From assembly GCF_010915705.1 (NCBI RefSeq), contig NZ_JAAIKE010000001.1, positions 1,276,205 through 1,340,204 of the forward strand: a stretch of DNA of 64,000 nt, written 5' to 3'. Each line of letters starts with the position of its first letter. The first letter of the stretch is position 1. Below, piece after piece: positions 36,651 to 45,683 of the stretch. This DNA comes from Pseudotabrizicola algicola (GTDB lineage Bacteria; Pseudomonadota; Alphaproteobacteria; Rhodobacterales; Rhodobacteraceae). The translations under genes and the position numbers were made by a program. The notes under the pieces are model-generated. The model was not told where the DNA came from. It saw nothing but the letters and a program-made list of their open reading frames with translations, and searched no databases.

Positions 36651-39059
36651 ATGAACGGTGCGAGTAAGATCCTTACGGTTTCCTATGGAACCTTCTCATG
36701 CACTTTGGAAGGGTTTGACGATCCTTTCAATACGATGAAGGCGATTGCGGAATACTTCCGTGATCTGGCTGCCGAAGATCGTTATTTCGGGGCGGAACCG
36801 CCGCAACCCGACGCTGCCATGTTGCACCGTATTGCCGAACGCGAAATCCAGCGCCGGGTCGAGGCGAAGATTCAGGACAATGGCGTTATTCTGCGCGCCG
36901 GCGAGACCGATGCGATTGCCGCGCCGCGCCCGCTTGACCGCGCCGCGCCCGCGGCCTCGCAACCCGAAACCGCCCCGCAACCCGTTGTGGACATGCCCGC
37001 CCGCGCGCCTGCCACCCGTCCCGCGCCGGTTCTGGCACAGCCCGCAACTGCCGCGGTTGCCGAAGGCAGCACCGAATCGGTGGCTGAAAAACTGTCGCGT
37101 CTGCGCAAGGCCGCGGCGCAGCAGCAGGAAGCGCCGCAAACCGCCGCGGTTGTTTCGGTTGCAACACCAATCGCCGAGGAAGCGGCACCGGCTGAAAACA
37201 TCGCCGAAGACACTGCAGGGCCGACCGCTCCGGCTCCGCTTGACCAGATCGCCGACAACCTGCCCGAGGATGAAGCCGAACCCACCCCCGAGGCTCTGCC
37301 GGAAGAGGACGCGCCTGCCGCCGAAGCCTTTGACGCGTTGCAGGATGACGCGGTCGATGCCGAGGAAGTTCTTGACCTTCTCGCGCTTGATGTGGGCTCG
37401 GACGCGGCCCCCCCCGTTGCCCCCGAAGCGCCCGCAACCGTAGAGGAGCCGGATCTTGATCTGGCTGCCGTGCTGGCGCAGACCGAAGCGGATGACGCGC
37501 CCGAAGCCCAAGCCGAAGCCGCCCTCGATGACGATGAAGGCGATGACGCCATGCTCGCCAGTCTGGTCGCAGAGGCCGCTGCCGAGGATGAAGCAGAAGA
37601 GGCCGCTCTCGTTGAAGAAGCGCCCGCCGATGCGGACGATGCTTTGCTCGTCTCATTGGCTGCGTTGGTCGACCCCGAGGAGGCTGAGGCCGAAGAGACT
37701 GCATCGGAAACGCAGGCTGCGGCGGCACCGGCCGATGTCGACACCGAAGAGACAGATTATGTCGACGCTCTGGAATCCTACGCCGAAGTTGACGCAGCCT
37801 CCGACGAGGAGACCGATGCAGCAGAGGTGCTGACGCCGGACACACCCGCTGCGGAATCTGAGACAGAGCAAGAACCGGAGCAAGATCAAGTCGCCGCAGT
37901 CGCCGCGCCGATACCCGCCGCAGAGGCAGATGCCACGGCACCCGTGCGCCCCGTGCGTCCTGTCCGGCCCGCGCGCCCGGCGCAGATCGAAAGGCCTTCG
38001 GTGCCCGCTGACCTTGTGGCCGAACTGGCTGCGGAGGCGATTGCGGAAACGGAATCGCGCACGCCGATCTCGGTCGAGAAATTGCAGCGGGCGCGGGCGC
38101 GGGTCATCAAGATCCGCCGCAGCGAAACATCGGGCAGCGCCGAACTCGCACCTGCCCCCGCTGCCCCCGCCCCCGCAGCCGCTTCCCCCGCCGTGCTTTC
38201 GGCCGAGGCCGAAGCCGCTCTTGCCGCCGAACTGGCCTCGCTCGAACAGGACAGCCCCGCAAAGGCAGCTCCGGCAGAGCCGACACCCGATCGCCGCGCC
38301 GCCCGTCCCGCCGAGGATGTTCCCGTCAACCGCCTGATGGCCGAAGCCAGCACGCAGATGGAAGTGCCGGATGCCAAGCGCCGTCAATCGGCGATCGCCC
38401 ATCTCAAGGCCGCAGTTGCCGCGACGATCGCCGAGCGCCGCGCGACCGGCAGCACCCTTGCAGGAAATGGCAGCGAGAAGATGGGGGCCTATCGCAATGA
38501 CCTTGCCAAGGTGATGCGCCCGGCCGAGCCGCCGGTCCCGCAGGAAGAGCGGCCATCGCCCTTGGTCCTTGTATCGGAACAAAGGGTTGACCGGCCTGCG
38601 CCGCCCGCCGCCCGACAAACGCCGGCGCCGGCTCCTGCCCCGGCAGCCGCTGCGCCCGTTCAACCCGTGCGCCCCCGTCGGCCCGTTGCCGGGCCTTCGG
38701 CCAATGGCTTTTCCCCGGATCTCTCGATCGCGGCCGAAGATGATGAAGACGATGAAAACATCTTTGATGTCGAAAGCGGGTTTCCCGAATTCGCCGAACG
38801 TCTCGGGGCCACGGAACTGCACGAGTTGCTGGAAGCCGCCGCAGCCTATATCGCCTGTGTCGAAGGGCGCGACAGTTTCACGCGCCCGCAACTGATGCGC
38901 CACATCAGCGCCGCCTCCGAAGGGCTCAGCCGCGAAGACGGCCTGCGCAGTTTTGGCACGCTGCTGCGCGACGGCGTGATCGAGCGCAGCCGCCGCGGCC
39001 AGTTTGCCATCAACCAGGGCTCGCCGCTTCTGGCAGAGGCTCGTAAATTCGCGGGCTGA
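36651..39059 (+). CDS. Large acidic protein with conserved ends, function unknown
   Basis: 802 residues. Residues 1–80 form a folded-looking start (SKILTVSYGTFSCTLEGFDDPFNTMKAIAEYFRDLA … LHRIAEREIQRRVEAK). Residues ~90–690 are low-complexity, rich in Ala, Glu, Asp and Pro, strongly acidic in the middle and turning basic/proline-rich near 410–450 (VRPVRPARPAQ). Residues ~700–802 look helical and winged-helix-like (TRPQLMRHISAA … LRSFGTLLRDGVIERSRRGQFAI). No signal peptide or membrane helix is visible. I recall similar proteins in Rhodobacterales, sometimes mislabelled chemotaxis or lipoprotein; the true role is unknown. Confidence 0.85.
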   Translation: MNGASKILTVSYGTFSCTLEGFDDPFNTMKAIAEYFRDLAAEDRYFGAEPPQPDAAMLHRIAEREIQRRVEAKIQDNGVILRAGETDAIAAPRPLDRAAPAASQPETAPQPVVDMPARAPATRPAPVLAQPATAAVAEGSTESVAEKLSRLRKAAAQQQEAPQTAAVVSVATPIAEEAAPAENIAEDTAGPTAPAPLDQIADNLPEDEAEPTPEALPEEDAPAAEAFDALQDDAVDAEEVLDLLALDVGSDAAPPVAPEAPATVEEPDLDLAAVLAQTEADDAPEAQAEAALDDDEGDDAMLASLVAEAAAEDEAEEAALVEEAPADADDALLVSLAALVDPEEAEAEETASETQAAAAPADVDTEETDYVDALESYAEVDAASDEETDAAEVLTPDTPAAESETEQEPEQDQVAAVAAPIPAAEADATAPVRPVRPVRPARPAQIERPSVPADLVAELAAEAIAETESRTPISVEKLQRARARVIKIRRSETSGSAELAPAPAAPAPAAASPAVLSAEAEAALAAELASLEQDSPAKAAPAEPTPDRRAARPAEDVPVNRLMAEASTQMEVPDAKRRQSAIAHLKAAVAATIAERRATGSTLAGNGSEKMGAYRNDLAKVMRPAEPPVPQEERPSPLVLVSEQRVDRPAPPAARQTPAPAPAPAAAAPVQPVRPRRPVAGPSANGFSPDLSIAAEDDEDDENIFDVESGFPEFAERLGATELHELLEAAAAYIACVEGRDSFTRPQLMRHISAASEGLSREDGLRSFGTLLRDGVIERSRRGQFAINQGSPLLAEARKFAG

Positions 39060-39108
39060 TCCGGCCCGTCACAAGACAGTGGGCCGAGGCTGCCATCAAG
39101 GCCCCATG

Positions 39109-39144
39109 AAACAGGCGGACTGCGCAGCGCAGTCCGCCTGTTTT
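39109..39144. terminator. Bidirectional intrinsic terminator
   Basis: AACAGGCGGACTGCGC pairs with GCGCAGTCCGCCTGTT in a long stem flanked by A residues on the left and TTTTCATTTC on the right. It can end transcription of the 36.65 kb gene on the plus strand and of the DUF2842 gene on the minus strand. Confidence 0.88.
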
Positions 39145-39386
39145 CATTTCATCCGGTCCGCATCGGGTGGCGCGGCATCCGGGTCCGGTTGCCCGACACC
39201 CAGAAAAACCGAGCGGAGCGGCAAGATCCACAGCATCCCCAGCCCGACATAAATGCCGAGTTCCACCAGAATGGAGGGCCGGTCGATCCAGTTCACCAAG
39301 GTGACCGCCACCACCACATAGATGGGCAGGCCAACCAGCAGAACCAACAGCGACAAGCGTCGCCGCGCCTTGTAGCTCAGCGCCAT
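39144..39386 (-). CDS. DUF2842 membrane protein
   Basis: 80 residues with two membrane helices (about 10–30 and 38–60), a basic N-terminus (MALSYKARRRLSLL) and a charged tail ending DADRMK. The sequence MALSYKARRRLSLLVLLVGLP is characteristic of DUF2842, a small alphaproteobacterial family. Role unknown. It lies 52 bases downstream of purA on the same strand and is probably co-transcribed with it. It ends inside the shared terminator. Confidence 0.88.
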   Translation of the reverse strand: MALSYKARRRLSLLVLLVGLPIYVVVAVTLVNWIDRPSILVELGIYVGLGMLWILPLRSVFLGVGQPDPDAAPPDADRMK

Positions 39387-39438
39387 GTCATACTCCTGTC
39401 AGGCGCGGCCCCTTTCACGGCACCGCGCCATTTGCCTC

Positions 39439-40731
39439 TCAATCCGCGAATGGGTCCGTCACCAGAATGGTGTCATCCCGCTCGGGCGAGGTAGAGAGTA
39501 GCGCGACCGGGCACTGGATCAATTCCTCGATGCGCCGCACATATTTGATCGCGGCCCCCGGCAGATCGGCCCAGGACCGTGCGCCGGCCGTCGATTCCGA
39601 CCAGCCCTCCATCTCCTCGTAGATCGGCTTGCAACGCGCCTGCTGGTCCGCCGCCGTCGGCAGGTAATCCAGACGTGTGCCATCCAGATCGTAGCCCACA
39701 CAGATCTTGAGCGTCTTGAACCCGTCGAGCACGTCCAACTTGGTCAGCGCAATCCCCGACACACCGCTGGTGGCGCAAGTCTGGCGCACCAGAACGGCAT
39801 CGAACCAGCCACAGCGGCGCTTGCGCCCTGTCACGGTGCCAAACTCATGCCCCCGCTCGCCCAGACGCTCGCCATCGGCATCGAAAAGCTCCGCCGGAAA
39901 TGGCCCCTCGCCCACACGAGTGGTGTAGGCCTTGACGATGCCCAGCACGAAATCGATCGCGGTCGGCCCGAGGCCGACGCCCGTCGCCGCCTGCCCCGCG
40001 ATCACATTGGACGAGGTGACAAAGGGATAGGTGCCGAAATCGATGTCGAGCAGACTGCCCTGCGCGCCCTCGAACAGGATGCGCTTTCCGGCGCGGCGCG
40101 ACTCGTTCATCAGCTTCCACACCGGCGCGGCATAGGGGAGCACCTGCGGCGCAATCTCGTGCAGCAGCGCCAGCAGCGCCGCGCGGTCCACAGGCTCCAT
40201 ACCAAGACCGCGGCGCAGCGCATCGTGATGCGCCAGCAGACGGTCCACCCGCAACTCCAGCGTGGCCGCATCCGCAAGGTCGGCCACACGGATGGCGCGC
40301 CGCCCCACCTTGTCCTCGTAGGCCGGACCGATGCCGCGCCCCGTGGTGCCGATCTTGGCCACCGTCAGGCTGCCCTCACGCGCACGGTCAAGCTCGCCGT
40401 GCAGCGGCAGGATCAGCGGCGCGTTCTCGGCGACCAGCAGGTTCTGCGGCGTGATGTCGACGCCCTGATCGCGCAGCTTGGCGATCTCGCCCACCAGATG
40501 CCACGGGTCCAGCACCACGCCGTTGCCGATCACACTCAGCTTTCCGCCGCGCACGATGCCGGACGGGAGCAGCGAAAGCTTGTAGACCTTGCCATCGATG
40601 ACCAGCGTATGGCCGGCATTGTGTCCGCCCTGAAAGCGCGCGACGATATCTGCGCGTTCGGACAGCCAGTCCACAATCTTGCCTTTGCCTTCGTCGCCCC
40701 ACTGGGCGCCCACGACAACCACGTTGGCCAT
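39439..40731 (-). CDS. purA: Adenylosuccinate synthetase
   Basis: 430 residues. It makes adenylosuccinate from IMP, aspartate and GTP in purine synthesis. Landmarks are the GTP-binding start [21 protein letters not shown], the catalytic [45 protein letters not shown] and TKLDVLDG. The ATG at 40731 has AAGGAG upstream and yields the standard N-terminus. It lies head-to-head with secG. Confidence 0.97.
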   Translation of the reverse strand: MANVVVVGAQWGDEGKGKIVDWLSERADIVARFQGGHNAGHTLVIDGKVYKLSLLPSGIVRGGKLSVIGNGVVLDPWHLVGEIAKLRDQGVDITPQNLLVAENAPLILPLHGELDRAREGSLTVAKIGTTGRGIGPAYEDKVGRRAIRVADLADAATLELRVDRLLAHHDALRRGLGMEPVDRAALLALLHEIAPQVLPYAAPVWKLMNESRRAGKRILFEGAQGSLLDIDFGTYPFVTSSNVIAGQAATGVGLGPTAIDFVLGIVKAYTTRVGEGPFPAELFDADGERLGERGHEFGTVTGRKRRCGWFDAVLVRQTCATSGVSGIALTKLDVLDGFKTLKICVGYDLDGTRLDYLPTAADQQARCKPIYEEMEGWSESTAGARSWADLPGAAIKYVRRIEELIQCPVALLSTSPERDDTILVTDPFAD

Positions 40732-40846
40732 GCTGTTCTCCTTGGCTCTGAAACCGCCTGTGCTATAGACGCAAGCCCCGCGCAGGGAAACAAGGAAATC
40801 ACCATTCCCGGCCGCGCGCGCCGTTTCCCGCACCCTGCATTGCTGC

Positions 40847-40871
40847 TTTTCCAAATACTCCCGCCGGAGGC
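40847..40871 (-). repeat. Dispersed repeat with GCCTCCGGCGG core and AGTATTT tail, copy D
   Basis: Read on the minus strand this is GCCTCCGGCGGGAGTATTT followed by GGAAAA, nearly identical to the copy at 34094. It lies in the 229-base gap between divergent purA and secG, so it is not a 3'-end terminator for either gene. Confidence 0.55.
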
Positions 40872-40960
40872 TCCCGCGCTTCACAGCAGCGCGCACGGTG
40901 CAAGGGGTTGCGCGCAGCCCCCCATCAGCCTAGATAGGCGCGTCAGCTTCGGGAACGCCC

Positions 40961-41320
40961 ATGGAAAACGTCATCCTTGCCATCCACCTTATTCTCGCCC
41001 TCCTTCTGGTCGGCGTGGTCCTTCTCCAAAGGTCCGAAGGCGGCGGCCTTGGCATGGGTGGCGGCGGTGGTGGTGCCATGTCGGGGCGTGCGGCGGCAAC
41101 GGCGCTTGGCAAGGTCACATGGATTCTTGCCATCCTGTTCATCTGCACCTCGATCACGCTGACCATTCTGGCCGCGCAGCAGGCAGGCTCCAGCTCGGTG
41201 ATCGACCAGATCGGCGCGCCCACTCCGGCACCGGCCACTCCGGCCGCGCCCTCGGGCAGCGATCTGCTGCCGCCGGCACCCACCAACGCGCCGCTGACCC
41301 CACCACGGGCGGAAAACTGA
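40961..41320 (+). CDS. secG: Preprotein translocase subunit SecG
   Basis: 119 residues. Two membrane helices (ENVILAIHLILALLLVGVVLLQ and KVTWILAILFICTSITLTILAA) flank the glycine-rich SecG loop (RSEGGGLGMGGGGGGAMSGR). A Pro/Ala-rich tail of about 40 residues follows, as in other alphaproteobacterial SecG. It is the accessory subunit of the SecYEG channel. It is followed 154 bases later by pyrG on the same strand. Confidence 0.95.
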   Translation: MENVILAIHLILALLLVGVVLLQRSEGGGLGMGGGGGGAMSGRAAATALGKVTWILAILFICTSITLTILAAQQAGSSSVIDQIGAPTPAPATPAAPSGSDLLPPAPTNAPLTPPRAEN

Positions 41321-41474
41321 TTCCGCCCACCCTACCATCTGTTGTCGCGGCCCCACCTGACCAAACAGCATCTTGCGGTGCTGTTGCAAAGGGCTATTCC
41401 CTGGGATAAGGCTTTCATCCCGTGGTGCTGCGATTCCCACCCATCGAATCGCGACGAAAACACGGGGGCTTCAC

Positions 41475-43118
41475 TTGGCACGCTACATTTTCATCACAGG
41501 CGGCGTTGTGTCCTCCCTTGGCAAGGGGCTTGCCTCTGCGGCGCTCGGGGCGCTGCTGCAGGCCCGCGGCTACACGGTGCGCCTGCGCAAGCTCGACCCC
41601 TACCTCAACGTAGACCCCGGCACGATGTCGCCCTTCGAACATGGCGAGGTGTTCGTGACCGATGACGGCGCGGAAACCGACCTCGACCTTGGCCATTACG
41701 AGCGCTTCACCGGGGTGCATGCGCGGGCGACCGACTCGATCTCGTCGGGCCGCATCTATTCCAACGTGCTGGAGAAAGAGCGGCGCGGCGATTATCTGGG
41801 AAAAACCATCCAGGTCATTCCCCACGTCACCAACGAGATCAAGGATTTCCTTCGCATCGGCGCGGATGAGGTCGATTTCATGCTGTGCGAGATCGGCGGC
41901 ACGGTGGGCGATATCGAGGGCCTGCCTTTTTTCGAGGCGATCCGCCAGTTCATCCACGAGCGTCCGCGGGGCCAGTCGATCCTGATGCACCTGACGTTGC
42001 TGCCCTATCTTGCCGCGTCAGGAGAGTTGAAGACCAAGCCCACCCAGCACTCGGTCAAGGAGTTGCAGAGCATCGGGCTTGCGCCGGATGTGCTGGTCTG
42101 CCGGTCCGAGCATCCGATCCCCGACAAGGAACGCGAGAAGATTGCGCTGTTCTGCAACGTGCGCAAGGAGCATGTGATTCCGGCCTATGACCTGAGCACG
42201 ATCTACGAGGCACCGCTGGCCTATCATCGCGCGGGGCTGGATCAGGCGGTGCTGGATGCGTTTGGCATCTCGCCTGCGCCCAAGCCGAACCTGACCCGCT
42301 GGGAAGACGTGATGGACCGTCTGACCGGGGCCGAGGGCATGGTGCGGGTCGCGATCGTGGGCAAGTATACCCAGCTCGAGGACGCCTACAAATCCATCGC
42401 CGAGGCGCTGACGCATGGGGGCATGGCCAATCGCACCCGTGTGAAGGCGGAATGGATCGACGCGGAAATCTTCGAGAACGAAGACCCCGCCCCCTATTTG
42501 CAGGCCTACCATGCCATTCTGGTGCCCGGCGGGTTTGGCGAGCGGGGGACGGAAGGGAAGATCAAGGCGGCGCAATTCGCACGGGAAAAGAAGATCCCCT
42601 ATCTGGGGATTTGCCTTGGCATGCAGATGGCGGTCATCGAGAGCGCCCGTAATCTGGCGGGGCTGCCCAATGCAGGCTCGGAAGAGTTCGACCATGAGGC
42701 GGGCAAGAAGCGCTTTACCCCCGTGGTCTACCATCTGAAGGAATGGGTGCAGGGCAACCACACGGTCCGGCGCAAGGCGGATGATGCCAAGGGCGGCACC
42801 ATGCGGCTGGGGGCTTACACGGCCAATCTGAAGACGGGGTCGCGGGTTTCGGAGGTTTATGGCTGCTCGGTCATCGAGGAGCGGCACCGGCACCGCTATG
42901 AGGTGGACATCCAGTATAGGGAGCAGCTGGAGGCCTGCGGTCTGGTGTTCTCGGGGATGTCGCCGGACGGGAAGCTGCCGGAGATTGTCGAGGTCAAGGA
43001 CCATCCCTGGTTCATCGGGGTCCAGTTCCACCCCGAATTGAAATCGAAGCCCTTTGCCCCCCACCCCCTGTTCGCGGACTTCGTGCGGGCCGCGAAAGAG
43101 GTGGAGCGGCTGGTTTGA
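41475..43118 (+). CDS. pyrG: CTP synthase
   Basis: 547 residues, exactly the common length. It aminates UTP to CTP using glutamine. The synthetase domain starts with [32 protein letters not shown] and contains the ATP site. The class I glutaminase domain holds the nucleophile Cys in [12 protein letters not shown] and the His-x-Glu pair in [12 protein letters not shown]. The family start falls at a TTG codon (41475), preceded by GGGGG. No ATG or GTG near it would give the conserved N-terminus, so TTG is the best choice. Confidence 0.94.
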   Translation: MARYIFITGGVVSSLGKGLASAALGALLQARGYTVRLRKLDPYLNVDPGTMSPFEHGEVFVTDDGAETDLDLGHYERFTGVHARATDSISSGRIYSNVLEKERRGDYLGKTIQVIPHVTNEIKDFLRIGADEVDFMLCEIGGTVGDIEGLPFFEAIRQFIHERPRGQSILMHLTLLPYLAASGELKTKPTQHSVKELQSIGLAPDVLVCRSEHPIPDKEREKIALFCNVRKEHVIPAYDLSTIYEAPLAYHRAGLDQAVLDAFGISPAPKPNLTRWEDVMDRLTGAEGMVRVAIVGKYTQLEDAYKSIAEALTHGGMANRTRVKAEWIDAEIFENEDPAPYLQAYHAILVPGGFGERGTEGKIKAAQFAREKKIPYLGICLGMQMAVIESARNLAGLPNAGSEEFDHEAGKKRFTPVVYHLKEWVQGNHTVRRKADDAKGGTMRLGAYTANLKTGSRVSEVYGCSVIEERHRHRYEVDIQYREQLEACGLVFSGMSPDGKLPEIVEVKDHPWFIGVQFHPELKSKPFAPHPLFADFVRAAKEVERLV

Positions 43119-43373
43119 GGGGCGCGGGGCGCCAGCGCCCCCCGCTGTGTTACACGCGCCGAAAGCCTTTGGCATCAATGGCATAGGCCTGCGGTCTTAA
43201 CCGCGCATTAACCTTTGCACCACATCAGAGGCAGGCTTTGCGGCCTGCCTTTGGTCTATGGCGGTGGTCTATGCGGGGCCTGTCCGGCGCGGGCCGCGCC
43301 CGTTGCCGGATGGCGGGGCGAAGGGACATGCGGGCACGACGGCAAGACGGCGCGGGGCCCGAGGCGCGGGGCC

Positions 43374-43826
43374 CTAGACGCTTTCGGCTCGGGGGGTTGG
43401 CAGGTCCGGCTCGATCCGCCTGACCAGGATGTCAAACACCCAAGTGAAGACGAAGGTGAAGACCAGAAAGAACACCAGCAGCGCCGCCTCCATCGCGAGG
43501 GCGGTGAGCAGCCCCACCCCATACCACCACATGAACAGCGGAATCAGCAGGAGGACGAGGCCGCCCTCGAACCCGAGGGTGTGCACGACACGCACCGCAA
43601 GGCTGCGGCCCGCGAAACCGCGCCGCCGTTCCCATGCCTCGAACCCCGTGTTGTAGAGGAAATTCCACACCACGGCGACGGTCGAGGCAGCGATGGCGAC
43701 GGGCAGGTTGCCCTGCGCGCTGCTGCCGCTGAGCGCGGCGAGCAGGACCGCCGAAAGAACAATCGCCAGACCTTCGAACAGGGTGACGTAAAGCACGCGG
43801 CGGGGAAAAGGTCTGAGCGCGATCAT
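43374..43826 (-). CDS. PACE-family efflux transporter (tandem bacterial transmembrane pair)
   Basis: 150 residues with four membrane helices in two repeats of two. Each repeat carries the PACE signatures: R-V-L-Y-V-x-L-F-E-G in the first and R-V-V-H-T-L-G-F-E-G in the second, plus NFLYNTGFEAWE and VFTFVFTWVFDILV. PACE proteins export biocides and polyamine-like cations by proton exchange. The start at 43826 opens MIALRPFPRRVLY. It is divergent from a TetR gene whose upstream palindrome also covers its promoter region. Confidence 0.9.
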   Translation of the reverse strand: MIALRPFPRRVLYVTLFEGLAIVLSAVLLAALSGSSAQGNLPVAIAASTVAVVWNFLYNTGFEAWERRRGFAGRSLAVRVVHTLGFEGGLVLLLIPLFMWWYGVGLLTALAMEAALLVFFLVFTFVFTWVFDILVRRIEPDLPTPRAESV

Positions 43827-43892
43827 GGGTCTGGTCCAACGGCTGTTTGCAATCCGGGGCTTCGGCGCGCGATGCTTGCCTTGCCCAGTCAG

Positions 43893-43914
43893 TTTAGATA
43901 CGTTCGTATTTAAA
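43893..43914. promoter_or_regulatory. Near-perfect palindrome between PACE transporter and TetR genes, likely operator
   Basis: Two ten-base arms, TTTAGATACG and CGTATTTAAA, form an inverted repeat that matches at nine of ten positions around a TT centre. It lies in the 106-base divergent gap, 18 bases before the TetR start. Its size and place fit a TetR-dimer operator able to control both genes. Confidence 0.65.
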
Positions 43915-43932
43915 TAGGACAGGAGGCGCGCC

Positions 43933-44478
43933 TTGGCAAGACCACGCACGATAGATCGGGAAACCCTGCTGGATGCCGCCGAAAGGGTGGTGACGCGGCA
44001 AGGCGCGGCGGCGCTGTCCTTTGCCAGCGTCGCCACCGAGGCGGGGCTGAGCAAGGCCAGCGTGCAATCGGCCTTTGGCAGCCGCGATGCCTTGATCGAT
44101 GCGCTGATCGGGCGCTGGATGGCGCATGAGGCGGCGCGCTTCCGTGCCATGCTGGCAGAGGAGACCACGCCAGAGGCGCGGCTGAACGCCCACCTGCGCT
44201 GCACCTATGAGGAATTGCACAATGGCAGCGGGCAGCGCGTGGCGAGTTTGCTGGCGATCCTTGCCAGCGCGGGGCTGGGCAGCGACAGCCTGCGCCAGTG
44301 GTATCAGGCGCGGATCGGCGATCTGACCGCGACGACCGAGGCCGAGCGGCAGCGGCGCACGGCCTATCTGGCGGCGGAAGGCGCGTATTTTCTGCGCTGT
44401 ATCGTGGGGCTGGAGGCGGATGCGGCGGTCTGGTCCGACATCTTTGCCGATTTGCAGGCAGAGACCCCGCGCGACTAG
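43933..44478 (+). CDS. TetR-family transcriptional regulator
   Basis: 181 residues. The N-terminal helix-turn-helix is TIDRETLLDAAERVVTRQGAAALSFASVATEAGLSKASVQSAFGSRDAL. The rest is the helical ligand and dimer domain. Translation starts at TTG 43933 after a strong AGGAGG. It probably represses the divergent PACE exporter and itself, with release by the exported cation; this follows from the shared palindrome and gene layout. Four residues, PETPRD-like, end the protein. Confidence 0.88.
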   Translation: MARPRTIDRETLLDAAERVVTRQGAAALSFASVATEAGLSKASVQSAFGSRDALIDALIGRWMAHEAARFRAMLAEETTPEARLNAHLRCTYEELHNGSGQRVASLLAILASAGLGSDSLRQWYQARIGDLTATTEAERQRRTAYLAAEGAYFLRCIVGLEADAAVWSDIFADLQAETPRD

Positions 44479-44533
44479 CGCCGCACCGTTTCCGCACGCC
44501 CCCTGCCCCGGACATGCCCCGCCCGAAAAAAAG

Positions 44534-44575
44534 TTTGCGCAAACGTTTGCGCAAATCGCAAACTGGTGCTAGCTT
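44534..44575 (+). promoter_or_regulatory. LacI-type operator overlapping a candidate promoter
   Basis: A perfect 22-base palindrome consists of TTTGCGCAAA twice around a central CG (44534–44555). This is the layout of LacI-family operators with a central CG step. A candidate -35 (TTGCGC, 44547) lies inside it, and a candidate -10 (TAGCTT, 44570) follows 17 bases later, so a bound repressor would block RNA polymerase. It lies 52 bases before the LacI-type gene that starts the transport operon. Confidence 0.78.
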
Positions 44576-44607
44576 TTGAGTCGCAGGCAGTCGGGAGGGG
44601 GCTTTGC

Positions 44608-45633
44608 ATGGCCACGATCAAGGATATCGCGCGCGCTTTGGGGCTTTCCGCCTCGACCGTGTCGCGCGCCCTTGCAGGACATGACCGTATTCCCGAAGCG
44701 ACACGCGCGCGGATTCAGGCGCTGGCGCAGGAAATGGGCTATGCGCCCAACCGCGCGGCGCAGAACCTTGTCGGCGGGCGCAATTCCGGCTTTGCCGGTC
44801 TGGTGCTGACGGACCCCGGCTATGGCCGCGAAGACAGCTATCTGGGCGAATACATCTCCGGCCTCGGGCACGGGCTGGCGGAAACCGGTATCGACCTGTT
44901 TCTGGCGGCGATTCCGGCGGGGCAGTCGGAATTGTCGGTGATCCGCAACATCGTGACGACGCGGCGGGCCGACGGGCTGATCCTTGGCCGGACATCGGAG
45001 GTTGACCCGCGGGTGGATTACCTGATTTCGGCGGGCTTTCCCTTTGTGACCCACGGGCGGGTGCTGGCCGATGGTCTGCCCTATTCCTGGGTGGATACCG
45101 ATGGCACGGCGGCCTTTGCCGAAGCCTTTGACCTGCTTTACGCGCTGGGACACCGGCGCTTTGCGCTGCTGACCATCGAAGAGCCGATGACGTTCCGCCA
45201 CCACCGCACCGAAGGGGTGTTGCAGGCGATGGAGCGGCGGGGCGACCCCGAGGTCAGCCTGACGATTGCCACCACTTCGCGCTATGACCGCGCGCAGCGG
45301 CAAGAGGCGGTGCACCGCATGCTGACCGCCGATCCGCGCCCGACCGCGATTTTGACCCTGTTTGACAGCCTTGCGATGAACGTCCTGCAGGTGGCCGAAA
45401 GCCTTTCGCTTTCGGTGCCGGAAGACATCAGCGTGATCGGCTATGACAACATCACCTCGGCGGCGATGGCGCGACCGGGGTTGACCACCTTTGACAGCGA
45501 TACGTTTTCATCGGCGCGGGAAACCGGGCGGATGCTGGTGGAGCGTATCCAGACACCCGATGCGGAGCAGCAGTCTTTGCTGATCCGGCCAAAGCTGGTG
45601 CTGCGCGCCAGCCACGGGCCTGCACCATCCTGA
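44608..45633 (+). CDS. LacI-family transcriptional regulator
   Basis: 341 residues. The helix-turn-helix with hinge helix is ATIKDIARALGLSASTVSRALAGHDRIPEATRARIQALA. The remainder is a periplasmic-binding-protein-like effector domain (GLVLTDPGYGREDSYLGEYISGL … ISVIGYDNITSAA). The start at 44608 follows GGGAGGGG. Being the first gene of the operon and preceded by the palindrome, it should repress its own operon until a sugar-like ligand binds. Confidence 0.92.
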   Translation: MATIKDIARALGLSASTVSRALAGHDRIPEATRARIQALAQEMGYAPNRAAQNLVGGRNSGFAGLVLTDPGYGREDSYLGEYISGLGHGLAETGIDLFLAAIPAGQSELSVIRNIVTTRRADGLILGRTSEVDPRVDYLISAGFPFVTHGRVLADGLPYSWVDTDGTAAFAEAFDLLYALGHRRFALLTIEEPMTFRHHRTEGVLQAMERRGDPEVSLTIATTSRYDRAQRQEAVHRMLTADPRPTAILTLFDSLAMNVLQVAESLSLSVPEDISVIGYDNITSAAMARPGLTTFDSDTFSSARETGRMLVERIQTPDAEQQSLLIRPKLVLRASHGPAPS

Positions 45634-45683
45634 TGCTGGCCTGAACCAAGCGCCCAGAGCGCCATGAAAAAAGGGAGGACGAC

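Noticed and set aside
43119..43150. GC-rich inverted repeat just after pyrG
   Set aside because: The arms pair imperfectly, there is no T-run and no AT-rich tail, so neither a terminator nor a member of the repeat family can be claimed.
43215..43913. 232-codon plus-strand frame between pyrG and the TetR gene
   Set aside because: It overlaps the PACE exporter on the other strand, is low-complexity and charged, and crosses the palindromic operator.
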